DNA of 64,000 bases from contig MU839175.1 in the NCBI GenBank assembly GCA_030685235.1, forward strand, positions 62,001 through 126,000, in the 5' to 3' direction. The first letter of the stretch is position 1, and each line of letters opens with the position of its first letter. The DNA comes from Copromyces sp. CBS 386.78 (lineage: Eukaryota; Ascomycota; Sordariomycetes; Sordariales; Sordariaceae). The translations under genes were made by a program, and so were the position numbers. Below are positions 21,011 through 32,700 of the stretch, piece after piece. Below the pieces are notes generated by a model. It was not told where the DNA came from. It was given only the letters and a program-made list of their open reading frames with translations, and searched no databases.

Positions 21011-24000
21011 TTACCACTTTTCCTCCCACAAAGCAAGAAGTTTGACGTCTTGACGATGACGAAGGAGGACCTTTCTGTCCTCGGATGTACAAGGATTCGG
21101 TAAATCGTTGTTTAAAAGGCAACGAATGATGACATCGGGGTCATGGGATGTATTCTTCAAATATTCCCACATTTCTCCCCGGGCACGCGTGACTTTCATT
21201 CGTCTCGAACTCAACTCGAGTCCGGTTGGAGAGAGACTACTACTATGGTACTCCAGCCACAGGGCTTCAATGGAGCGTTCCAGGTAGTCGATCCTTTCTG
21301 CCGACATCGTTCTGTAAAAATTGTTTGTCCAAGTGTATTCCCAATATGGGAGCCCTCCTATCGAATTAGACGGTCGGAAATACTTTTTGGCCAAAACGTA
21401 TCCCCTATCCGTTTCTCCTTGTTCTGGTGTTCGACTTTCGTTGGCCATCACCGTGTGTTGATGCAGATAGACCACTGCGTATGGTGTAAAGGGGTAATGA
21501 AACAGATTAAGAAGATGATCACGTCTGGATATATCGATGACCAGAATATGATCCATGCAAGCTTTTGCAATTACTTGGTGAGCGTCTCGAAGTTTCGATA
21601 GCCCAGACCAAGCATACTTATTAGCGCTTTTTCCACGCAGATAGTCGCGAACAGATTCGTGTATGAACTGAACAACAGTAAACGACTTATTATATGTAAA
21701 CGCAGCCCACGCTCCTTTTTGTCGCGTGACTTCTGCCAGTCCACGGGAAGAACTGTTCACCCAACGCTGCAAGGCTGTTGGGGACATGGGTGGGTTATCT
21801 GTGTTCCACAGCTGTAGAGGGGCTTGGGGTTCCTTTGCGCGCTGGATAGCAACAAACAGCTCGGCAGGCTCAAGAGGTTTTCTTGCACCCAAAAGCAGTT
21901 GGAAAAAAAGGACAACTTCCTCGCTATCACCTTCATCATTGGCCAATACTTTCTCAAAGACCGCATGCAAATCGCTAGGAATCTCGTCAAGCCGCTTTCG
22001 TAGGGCCAAAACATGTCCCCTGGCGTACTCTCGGTTCAGCATACCGACAACGAGCACTACCCACAAGAAGATGCCCGAACACTTACGGAGAAGCTCGGTC
22101 TTGATCTCCTCCGTCTGTGCAGTCCCAATGTGAAGCTTAGCCTCGATATACCGAGCTATGTCTTCCTCGTGATTTGGTTGGAGTTCCAGAACTACATCAA
22201 CTCCTTTCCGAGAAGTGACGGACGGATAATGCCGGCTGGAGAAGCAAATCTTGAGATCGATATCCCGAGTGTCGGCCAAATCCGCCAGGTCTTCGAAAAA
22301 GGATACCATTTTCCGGACCTCGTCCTCGCCGCACTCATCCAATGCGTCGATCCAGATTTCGATAGCTTGACCATGTGCCAGTTGTATCGCTCGTGTGAGT
22401 GTTTGCGTAAGTGGTGCGACGGTCCAATTGCCCTTGAGTAAATAGTCGGATCCAGTACTGCCCAGGTGGTCTAAGGAGGGCCAAAGCTCCTCCCTGCCAT
22501 CCAACAGAGCGAACAGAAGCCCCCTATAGCAACCAACAGTAGTGTGTTCCAATTGGCTGCCTCTTGCGTTGAAGAAGAATGACAGAACTATACTCGTAGA
22601 CCCTTCGGGCTGTCTCGTGGAATGCAGGTATTTAATCAAAGTCGATTTGCCTGTGCCTGGTTTTCCTTTGATCCACAAAAACCAAGAACTTGGTGAGTGT
22701 CTGCCAGGCTTCTGCCATTCAAGGTACTCCTGCTTTGACAGGAACCATTGACAGGTGTCGCCATAGGTGGCTTCAATATTCATGGACCTTGCGCCAAGCC
22801 GATCAAACTTGAGACTTTGTACCAGTTTGCGTCTCAAATCCAATTCCGCTTGGGATCCATCGCCGGAGTCCGTAACTGATGCCGTGACTGGTAATGATGC
22901 TGGGTGTGGCGATGGCGCTGTCAACTGTCTAGGCTGGTTGCTTGTCTGGGTGAATGATTTCGCTGATGCGTCACCATGTGCGTTGACTAAAGAGAATTCC
23001 TCGAGCGTAATGTGGGCTGTCTGAGTCTGAGTTGCTGGGGAGGGCTTGTGAATTTGAGAAGCAGTTGGACGGCGTATCTCTTTGAGAATCTCCTGCAAGC
23101 AACTGGCCACCTTCTCATACTCAGGGTCTTTCAACCCATAAAAGCGACACATGTCCATGTGATTGTCACTTATTCGTCTTGGAGTTTCATTCACGGGTGG
23201 CCCTAGGCGCGACGAATGATCCTCAACAACCTATGTCTGATATTAGCTTCAGCTGGAGAGAGGTAAGGGTTGGCCGCTTTACCTTTCTGCTGAACAGACT
23301 TGAAACCCCATACTCCTCCTGGAAAGTGTAGACGATCCAGCCACGTTGTGCTGCGAGCGTCTTGAAGTCGTCCAGACTAAGTTGTTTCTGCAAGTTGTTC
23401 ACATTGGGCATCAAAGCGTCGACGATATGGGCATTGACATCGACGCCAAGTCGAAGAGCAAAGCCAGAAAGGATGCGGTGGAAAAAACTTCGCGGATCCG
23501 CGCCACGATGCGGTGTGCCGAAGAACATGATGGCGACAGTGGACCGGAAGACATCCTCGTAGCGACTGGTACTGGCTTGGTCATTCTGATGCTGACTGGC
23601 CAGGCTGAGGGCTTCTCTAACAACTAGCCCACCCAAGCTGTGTGCGATGAAAACCAGCGGGCGAGATCCTTTCGCATCTGGCAGTCTCTTATCCCTCAAT
23701 TGCTCCAAGAGTTCGCGAGCATGGTCTTGAACGGTGTTTTTGCTGATTTGTCCTTGAGAGAAATGTCGTATCTTGGTATCGTAACCAAAAGTCATGACCC
23801 TGGCAGATGGTAGCGTTGTTGGGACCAGGTCCTCTGGCCAGTAGACGCCCGCAGCTTGTCCGCTGTTGGGAACCTCGCGGTTCGGAGCATCGTTGTTTGC
23901 TTTTCTTCTTTTCTCGGCCTTCTTCTTGTCCAGTGTCCAAGTCAACCTTGGATGACCGGTGAAGCCATGGATGAAGATGATGCTGCAAACTGCGTTAACG

Positions 24001-24098
24001 AATGCACGCCCAGTCACGGTGGAGTGGCGGACTCACTCAAGCTCGGGCTTGACATCGCTCGGTTCACAGAGCAGCGAGATACCCTGGGCTCTGACCAT
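21011..24098 (-). CDS. NLR-like protein: alpha/beta hydrolase plus NACHT
   Basis: Three exons, complement(21011..23230, 23283..23982, 24037..24098), 993 residues. Both introns have GT-AG ends; the joins give PELDIIFIHGFTGHP and SRKVVEDHSS. Residues about 20-255 are a lipase-like hydrolase of the SesB type, with FIHGFTGHP, the nucleophile motif AHSLGG (Ser near 136) and FFGTPHRGADP. NACHT NTPase follows: Walker A GKPGTGKST (about 443-451), Walker B WIDALDEC, and CFSSRHYP. In fungi such proteins are NOD-like receptors of allorecognition and cell-death control, in which nucleotide binding triggers the N-terminal effector. The chain ends soon after the NACHT-associated helical part; no sensor repeats remain, but an ankyrin remnant lies downstream. 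The gene at 49.9-54.4 kb is its paralog with identical intron positions and phases. Start: the ATG at 24098 in exon 1, by analogy with that paralog. Confidence 0.88.
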
Positions 24099-25569
24099 TG
24101 TTGCTGATTGCGGAAGAGCATAACCTCGAGATAGGTTATGTATACCGACGAGGCATCGCTCAAGACAGGCTTGATGTTATGGCGAAATCCCCAAATCCTT
24201 CCATGTGTGAGGACGGACGTCGAAAGGTCGAGGACCCGAAGCGGGGGCAACATCCTGACAATTGGGTTGTCAGCCGCAGCAAGGTTACATCGCGTGAACA
24301 TACCTGGGAACTGTAGCGGGCAGCCATTGGCGGTACTAGCCATTGGCGGTGACATGAGAATTGCAATCAACCGACTGAGGGGCTTGAGTGTAGGATGTTG
24401 ATTGGAGGGCTGAAGAGCGAGGAGGATGGAAGCATAAGTAAGATACTTGGAGGCAAAGAAGGCAAATCGTTGAACAATGGATGGCTGGCGAATGTCGGTC
24501 GGTTCAGTTGCTGTAGACGAACGTGATCCACACATCTGTCAAAGGAAAAAGATGTCCAGATGCATCGAGGACGGAAGACGAAGAGAAAGGAGAACTGAGG
24601 GAAAATGAAAAGGGGAAAAAGATGAAGACAGAGGAAGGAGTGAATTGAAGTCTTTTGGCCTGACGACGTGGAATAACCTAGCTGCAGTGTCTCGTGAGTA
24701 GCACCTGCCTTGAAAACATGGTCAGTGACTGACGAGACCGTCATGCCAAGAAGACGAAAGGGACGGAGGAAGGGAAGGACCCGTCGTCATAGCTTTTGTT
24801 GCTAGAACGCGGTTGCCATGATGAATGATCTGGTTCAGTTATTACGAAAGAGGCCAGAAAGCAATGGAATGAGCCATAACCATTTTGATACGCCTGAATC
24901 TGATGAGAAGCCTGTAAAAAAGAAAACTGAACAAACACACACAACCCACGCACTAAAGAGGTATAATTACACCGACCGGTTGTTTGTCATGACTGTTGAA
25001 AACCTTCCTTCCTTTGTCCTGATTCCCCTTGCTGCTACCTTTACCACTACAGGTAGGTACCACCCGAGTCCATTGCCCCACACGAGAAATGGCGACAAGT
25101 CCCAAACGCTGAGAGATAAGTAGAGACAAGACTATCAAGCAGATGAAAACGGAAAAAAAAAAAGGTTCTATTCTTCGAAATGCATCGCTAGCCCTTTTTG
25201 AATGCCCACTTTCTAACTCTCTTCTCATTGCGCTGGATAAAGAAGAGACCGTGAGGAAAGGTACCTATCCGAGACTCGTCCTGGTCATTGTGAAAACCCA
25301 GATGCTGAATGAAGCGGCGAATTGCTACCCTGACCCCTTGAAGTCCAGAGAATTCCAAATCGTCGGCCAAAGTTTCGACCACATGTTCAGCAAACAAATC
25401 AATGCCGCTTCCGTCGCCTGCGATTGGGCCGACGCTCCGTAGACCACAATAAATCCTCCCCAGTACTCCCCTCATCGTCCCTCTTTTCCCTCCGTGTCGA
25501 CCCGGGTATCCTTTTACCGCCACCACCATCAACCAACTCCCCACTACTGCCACCGCTATTGTCAACCTC
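24099..25569. other. Intergenic, 1.5 kb
   Basis: Promoter of the NLR gene and 3' side of eIF3e. Some small open frames exist on both strands, without domains. Nothing else recognised. Confidence 0.5.
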
Positions 25570-26963
25570 CTATCTGGCAACAGCAGCAGTCAGGACCTGC
25601 GTCCTGAAGAAACCGCCCTTGGTGCGCTCGATAACCTGCTGGTAGACGGAGCTAGGGGGGTGGTTCATGACGACGGTACCCTCCTTGTAGTCGATCTTGG
25701 CATCGAGGCGGGTGTCGCGAATGAGGTTGACGATCCACTTCTCGGCGTCGTCGTTGTTGAGACCCAGGCGGGCGCTGAGGTCCTTGAGCGAGATGCGGGC
25801 GTGGATCTTGCAGTAGCTCTCGAAGATGAGGTGGCGGGCCGAGTCGACAAAGTCGTCGGCGTGGGCGAGCAGGAAGAAGTCGCTCCTAAGAACCTCCTCG
25901 GCGAGCACGAGCTGATGCTGGGCCTCCTCAAAGTCAAAGTCGATGCAGAGGGCGTGGACGAAGCGGGTGACGGGGTCCTGGTACTCGTAGGCCTCCTGCT
26001 TAACGATGCGAACAATGTCCTTCATCTGCTTCTGCTGGACACCGGCGTTCTTGGCGCGGCCGCGGTTGGTGATGACGGCGACGGTGAGGTAGCGGAGGAT
26101 CCAGGGGGAGTTGGCCTGGATGGTGTTGATGAAGCCGGCGTTGAAGAAGAGGTCGAGGAGGGGCTCACGGGCCTTGTCGTAGTTGAAGAGGGGGAAGAGG
26201 GCCCAGTGGACGAGCTGGGCGCGGTGCTGCAGCTGAGCAAGCGGGTTGTTGGCGAGCCTGGTGTCGATGCCCTCGCGCACCTTCTGGAGCTCCTCCATGG
26301 CGGACTCCCAGCTCATGCTGAGGATCTCGCAGGCAAGACGACCCCATGTGGCGTACGAGACCTTGTCGTTGTCGGTCGAGAGGACGCGGAAGCGGTAGAG
26401 GAGCTCGGAGGCGTCGGCGTAGTTACCGCAGGAGTACTGGAGCTGACCGAAGTCGTAGAGGGCGTTGACCATGTCGAGGGTGACCTGTCGTCCTCTACAT
26501 GTCAGCTTGCGTGTTCAGTGGTGACATGTGGGGATATCTATCTGACCTCGTGCTCCTTCTTCAAAAACTCCAAGTTGGCAACCTTGTCGGAACGCAGGTT
26601 GTTGACGACATCGTCGCGCTGCAGCAGCTCGGTGATCTTGGCCGTGTCCTGCTCGTACTTCTCAAGCTGGTGGAAGACCTTTTGGCGGCGCTCGGCGTAC
26701 TCGGCGGGGGGCTCCTTGAGGCCCTCGAGCTCGCAGTAGAGGTTGGCGACGTAGTCGGTCATGTTGGTCTTCTTGAGGAGGGCGTACTTGGCGGCGAGGA
26801 TCTCGCGAGCCTTGTCGGACTCATCCTCCTGGAGGCGGCCGGCGTTGAACTCGAGGAGGGGGAAGATCATGTGGCGGTCGAGATGGGGAGCGAGCTTGAG
26901 GACGAGGTCATAGTTGGCGGGCGCGGCGTCGCCATTGGTGGTGGCGGGGGATGTGGAAGCCAT
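25570..26963 (-). CDS. int6: eIF3 subunit e (INT6)
   Basis: Two exons, complement(25570..26484, 26547..26963), 443 residues, the usual length. The 62-bp intron (donor GTCAGA) joins FLKKEHE to [17 protein letters not shown], a conserved stretch. The N-terminus has [22 protein letters not shown]. The C-terminal PCI domain (about 220-405) includes [15 protein letters not shown] and the winged-helix part [25 protein letters not shown]. This is a non-core but conserved subunit of eIF3, which binds the 40S ribosome and promotes mRNA recruitment in the cytoplasm. A (GACA) microsatellite lies in the leader near 27037-27058. The gene is head to head with mL49. Confidence 0.97.
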
Positions 26964-27764
26964 CTTGGGATGTGTGGATGTCTGTGGTGTATGTGTGGTG
27001 GTAGTGGTGGTGGTGATGTTGGAAATGGTGTTGATGACAGACAGACAGACAGACGGAGTGGACGACAAGGTCAAGTCGGGGTCTCGAGTCGAGGCCTGGA
27101 TTGGAGGGTGGGATAAGATAGGGCCGGGGAGGGGAGGGTCGGTCGACTATCAAAAAAAGAAGTGGAAAGAAAGGAATATGGATGGAAGGGTGGGTGTGTC
27201 TCCAGGCGCTTTCGATACATGCGATCCGCCAAATTTCTCTTTGTGAACTCTTTGCGGAGTTGGCCGTCCAGTGGTGGGCGGTGGCCCGTCAATCTTTTGG
27301 TGGGGTCGAAAATTGGGAAAATGCGGTTCAGTGCAAGTGACATGGAAGGAGCACGGGCCATCTTTGCCCAACTGAATGTCACAATTGCAGCGCTGAATGC
27401 GGTGTCACTTCCAACCGCCACGGAGGGGTGAGTGTACACCACAAGGCCTGGAGCTTCAGCGAACTTTCAGCACCCACTTCGCCCGGCGCACATCCGGACG
27501 GCAGAGCAGGCGGGGACCCCCGGGCGGTCAATAATTCTGCCGATTACCGACCAAATTTCCAGAGAACGAACCGACCCGCCGACCGGCCCACGGGACGCGG
27601 GAGACCGCCCGATCCATTGAACGCGAACCGAAACGGGGACCTCCAGTCAACTCCGACCAAATCCCAGCCAAGCCTATCAGATCCCGTAACTTCCACTTTC
27701 GCGACAGCCTTCCACTTCCATTCTTTCTACACCAACAACAACAACAACAACCACACCAGCCACG
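26964..27764. promoter_or_regulatory. Shared promoter region of eIF3e and mL49
   Basis: 801 bp between the two divergent start codons, serving two translation genes. It contains a GACAGACA-type repeat (27037-27058), a GT-rich tract (26990-27020) and CAACAACAACAA just before the mL49 ATG. I cannot name transcription factor sites with confidence. Confidence 0.55.
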
Positions 27765-28602
27765 ATGTTCCGCCCAACCATCCTCGGCCTCTCCCGGGCC
27801 ATCATCGCCCAGCCCACTGCGACGACCACCCTCCCCATCCGCGCCGCCGTCCTTCTACTTCCCCGATTCTACTCCTCCTCCACCATCGCCGCCGCCGAAT
27901 CGCAACCAACAACAACAACAACAACAACGACAACGACGACGACACCATCCCAGTCTACCACCACCACACAACCCACCACACCTACTATCCCTATCCAGAC
28001 CCAACCCAACACCGCCGCGCCGCCAACAGAATCGAAACCCGCACCCCCCGTGCGCAAGCCCTACCTAGTAGGCCGCGCCTGGACCCAGCGCTTGCCCGTG
28101 TACCACCTCGCCAAGCGCGGTGGCAACAAGAAGCTCACGCAGATCAAGAAGGTGCAGGGCGACGGCCAGGCTCTGCGCAGAGATCTTGCGCAGTTTCTGG
28201 GGTTGGAGGAGAAGGCCGTGAGGGTCAAGGTGCCGACGGGACATTTGGAGGTTGATGTGAGTACCTTACCTTGGCGATTTATGTTCATGTTTGCGATATC
28301 ATGTGCAAGGGGGGAAGAGAGGAGGGGAGGGGAAAACGAAAACGACGGGAGAAGGAGGAGGAGGAGGATAAAGGGCGGGCAGGGACGGATGAGAAGAGAA
28401 GAGAATAAGAGATTAAACGGGCACAACAAGGAGGAGGCAGGCAGGCATACGAGAGATAATCGGGTCGGGTGATAGAGGAGAGGAGAGGCCACGGCAGGTA
28501 CACGTGAAAGAAGTGGCCCTGATGCTAACGAAAAAAAAAAAAAAAAAATAGGGACACCGCAGAGACGAGGTCACCAAGTTCCTCCACGGCTTGGGCTTTT
28601 AA
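27765..28602 (+). CDS. img2: Mitochondrial large ribosomal subunit protein mL49
   Basis: Two exons, join(27765..28256, 28552..28602), 180 residues. The 295-bp intron is long for this genome. It starts GTGAGT, has a GATGCTAACG branch site and ends in a run of 18 A then TAG. The last exon encodes only GHRRDEVTKFLHGLGF. The N-terminus (MFRPTILGLSRAI, Arg-rich, no acids) is a mitochondrial targeting sequence. A Thr run (about residues 48-60) and a Pro/Thr linker precede the Img2/mL49 domain, which starts at PYLVGRAWTQRLPVYHLAKRGG and includes QALRRDLAQFLGL and VKVPTGHLEVDG. Yeast Img2 is needed for mitochondrial translation and genome integrity. Confidence 0.92.
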
Positions 28603-29765
28603 AAGAACGAGAAAGATCCCGGCCATGCTACAGCGATGCGATAAATAAACCTCTGGAGAGCCAGCCTGCATGCAGCCACGAGACAAGACAGCCTGCCAAC
28701 ATAACCTGACGACGACGGACCAACCAACCAACCAACCCATCACCGAGACCGACCGACCGTCTAGTGCCACGGGCTGGGAAGCAAGCAAGCATGCTGGGAC
28801 ATATATATCCCGGGAGGTTCTCTTCTTTAATGCTCCGTGGCCCAGGACAGGACGAGCGAGGACTACCTACCGAGAGGTCGCATACCGTACATAGAGGAGA
28901 GTCCTGGACTGACTGCTGCCCGGGGAAACCAAGGGGGTAAAATAAATAGGAAGGGCAATGTATGTGTACTATGGATGGAAAAGAGGAATGAATATACCAC
29001 CGACATGTTGAGACAATGAATGTATCACCAAGCGGGTTGTAGCGAGGGAACCTACGGACGGGTAAAGGATATACAAAAAGCGGTTGAATGGTACTTACCT
29101 ATCTATCTATCTGTCTATATGGAGAATAGGTAAGCTTGGGTGAGTTTCGAGAGATACAACACAATGCTACATACATTTTGTACACTTCACGGCAGCCAGT
29201 TCACGGCAGGTTCACAAGTCGCCAAGTCATGATACAAGGTTCGTTCTGCTGATTTGTAGTATGCTTGACCAATGCCGACTCCATTTTAACTCGATTAACT
29301 TTCTTCATCTTCATCTTCATCAACCAGCACATCCACCTGCAAAATTCCTATAACAAGAGCCAAGGTACCTGAAGCAGCCTTATAAATCCCATCCAAAACC
29401 AAAAGCCATATGTTATGATATGATAATTTATTGACAAAATCTGACAAAACCCGCTTGCTCTTCTTCCAGTCGGACACAGCAAGGCAAAACTCCTCTATTA
29501 TATGTACCATTTTTCTTTCTCTCTCTGTCTGGTCTTCTTCGATTGCCTCTCACCCACCTCTTTCTTTCTGCCCAACTCCCCGTTCTTTCTTTCACCTGCT
29601 TTTCCATAACCTCATCCTCATCCCGTTTGTGCCACACGTCTTCCTCTTCCCCCGGCAACGAACTCCATCGCATCTCATCTGCATCATCCCCATCCATCCA
29701 TCCATTCATTCATTGACTTGTTCCCCAAAAGAACTAAAACCCCCCGTAATAACAGAAAAAGAAAT
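28603..29765. other. Intergenic, 1.2 kb
   Basis: Between the convergent mL49 (plus) and SWI1 (minus) genes, holding their 3' UTRs. A CTAT tetranucleotide tract lies at about 29098-29119. No gene seen. Confidence 0.5.
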
Positions 29766-32700
29766 TTACTCCCCCAACCCACAAAAAGCAACCAAATCCT
29801 TCAACATGCCCTCCTTCCCCCACTCCGCCGCCTTCATCTGCAGCGCTCCTAGCAACGTATTCTTACCGGGCAGAACCGCACACGCCGGCAGTCCCGAGAC
29901 ATCTTGCTGCCTCTGCCTTTCCCAGTTACTTTCCTCCCCTTCTACTCCTTCCATCCTATCCACCATCGCACCAGCACCACCATAACGAGACCTGTTACTA
30001 CCCGTAGCCGAATCCTTCGCTGCCTTCTCACCCAGCTTCCTCAGCATGCTGACGGCCAAACTGACCATATACACCAGATCCGCATCCCGCTTGTTATGTT
30101 GCTGGTTAGCAGCCCCGCGCCCTGTAGGCCGAACGGGACCAACGGGTTGAGATTCGTATTGCATGCTTAGTTGCCTGACCAAATGGAAGAGGTTTTGCAC
30201 GAGGCCGTTGCCGCACGAGAGCCATATCCTGGCCACATTCACGCCACCGCTGGCAGTAGCTGATGGTCCATTTTCGACTGCGTCGATACCTGCCACCGAG
30301 GATGCTCCGACGGGACCGTCGGGAGTGATGGAGGCGAGGATGTCAGCGGCTAGAAGACCTTGCATGAGGAAGGGTTTTCGGACTTCGATCAAAGAAGGGA
30401 TGTTCGCGGGGCGTGTGTTTGGAGCGGAAAGGTCTGGGATGGGCGAGATGGCGAGGGCAAAGGTGCGGGTTATTAGCAGGTCTGCTGGTGAGCTTTGACC
30501 ACCGGGAGAGGGGGATTCGCTGGCGAAGATGGTTTTGTAGTACGTCCTGTTCGGCTCGTCGCGGGCCAAGAGTTTGGCGAGCGAGTCGATTGCGTGTGGG
30601 AGGTATGGGTGCACGGAGGGGTCGTAAGGTGTGAAGAAGAGGATTCCCTGGTCGGTATCGTTGCCGTCGGGTGAGGGAGACATGCTTGGTGCTGGTGAGG
30701 GAGCAAAAGCAAGGAGGAACTGGAGCAGGCAGAAGGCTTGTTCCCTCCCTGGGATCTCCACGCAGCGCGTGATGTTGGAGAGCAGGATGACCAGGTCTTT
30801 CATAAAGTCCAGAGTGTTGACCTGCGTGCGCAGCAACATCTCGCGCGTGCCGAGGTACCTGATCGTATTGCACAGGAAGCGCATGACGGACTCGTCGGCG
30901 AGACAGGCCTGGTTCTCTTCGAGGAAGGAGAGGTTGCGCAGGATGGTGGTGATGGCTATTAGCCTGTCGGCTGCGTGGTCGAGCTCGTACTCCTGCGAGC
31001 CGAAGAGAGGAACGCTGCGGAGGGCGAATTTCTCGATGCGGCAGGCGCGGACGACATCCTCGTAGGAAGTCATGGTGATCTCGTCGGATGCTTCTTCGGA
31101 GTTTTCAGCTAGCAGATCAACTTGCTCCTCGGCGCATTCGATCAGTGTTTCTACCAAGTCATCGCAGTGTCGAAGATCAAGCGGAAGATATGGCTGAGGA
31201 GGATCTTGCTTGCCGCTTTCTGGTGATGTGGCTGATACTGTCCCGAGCACATCCAAAGCAAGGCGCACTTCGCCATGGATGCCACTTTGGATGCTCTTGG
31301 TTAGAGCATGTACGTCGATGTTGCCAAGCTCAGTGAGATGGGGAACGTCTGGCTTGAACTTCCGTAACTGTTCCGCAAAATGTTCTACCGAGCCAAGATC
31401 CACGCCGCCATAGGTGGTAACCTCTCTTGAGCACGGTATGTAGACCTCTGGATCCCGCGTCGGCTTGGGAAACCCAGGCGCGGCCTCAACTGCCTGTCCT
31501 GGCATCGGCTGGTTCTCTGTGTGGGCGGACCCTGGAATCGACATGCTTCCAGCCTTGCTGTGAGCCGGCGACGGCATGGGGAACTCTTCTGCTGTTGGTG
31601 TAGGTTGTGAGCTCCTTGAGAGGCTGTTTCGCGGGTGACCCATTGGGCCGGCGTTCGCTTGTTGTTGCCCGGGGTGCGGCCCAGGAAAGCCATTAACATT
31701 CGGTTGTTGCGCAACTGGGGGCTTCATGGGCGACTGCATCTGACCCGGTTGTATAGGTGGCTGTGGCCCCGCTGGCATCATCTGGTTTGGCGGCATCTGC
31801 CCTGGTGGCATCGGCTTCATGGGCTGCGCTTGTTGCATGTTTTGCGGGTTGGGCATAACACCGGCCTGTCTAGCCCGCTGTTGCGCCGTCCATGCGTCTT
31901 CGAACTTGAGAATATTCCGTTCGTAAACAGCCTTGATATGTTGCGGCGCTTGGGGCACCTGGTGGACGGGATACCCGAGCATTTGTGCAATTTGCGGCCA
32001 ACCGTTTGACGCCGTCACGTTGCGATATCCTCCAAACTTGTGGTAAACAAGCTGAAATAGGGAGGCCAAGTTAACTGGGCGACCTTCAATGACCGGGCTA
32101 ATCTCCAAGGGCATGTTTTTGTTGTTCATGAACGCCGTCAAATTCTTGAGGAACGAATTCGGGTCCCCTCTTCCCATGGGTTGCTGCTGTGGATGCTGCT
32201 GCTGTTGTTGTTGAGGCATCCCCTGCTGGGGGCGCATTCCTGTGGGAGCCATTTGCCCTCCTCTGGCTGCCATCAAGTTACGATGCGCCGCCTGAGCTCG
32301 CGCTTCAGCTTGCGCTTGTTGGATGTGAGCATGTTGCGCCTGGGCTTGAGCCGCATTCTGTGGTTGCATCATGTTCTGGCCGGCCATCTGTTGTTGCATT
32401 TGCATGTTTGCCTGTCGTTGAAGCTGCATCTGGTACTGCATGTATCGTTGCTGCTCCATGGCGTTTCTTGGCTGGGACAACATCTGTTGGGGGAACATTT
32501 GGCCCTGCATCTGGCTGGCCATATGGCTGGGCATTTGTCCTGGCATTTGTCCTGGCATCTGGCCGACCATCTGACTTGGCATCTGCCCGGGCATTTGGCC
32601 CTGCATCTGACCGGCCATCTGTCCAGGCATCTGACCCATCTGGCCTCCCATTTGCCCTCCCATCTGCCCTGTCATTTGTCCTGGCATCTGTCCTGGCATC

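Noticed and set aside
25660..26739. Long plus-strand frame (359 residues) rich in Val, Leu, Glu and Gly
   Set aside because: It is the antisense shadow of eIF3e, whose GC-rich third positions keep the opposite strand open.
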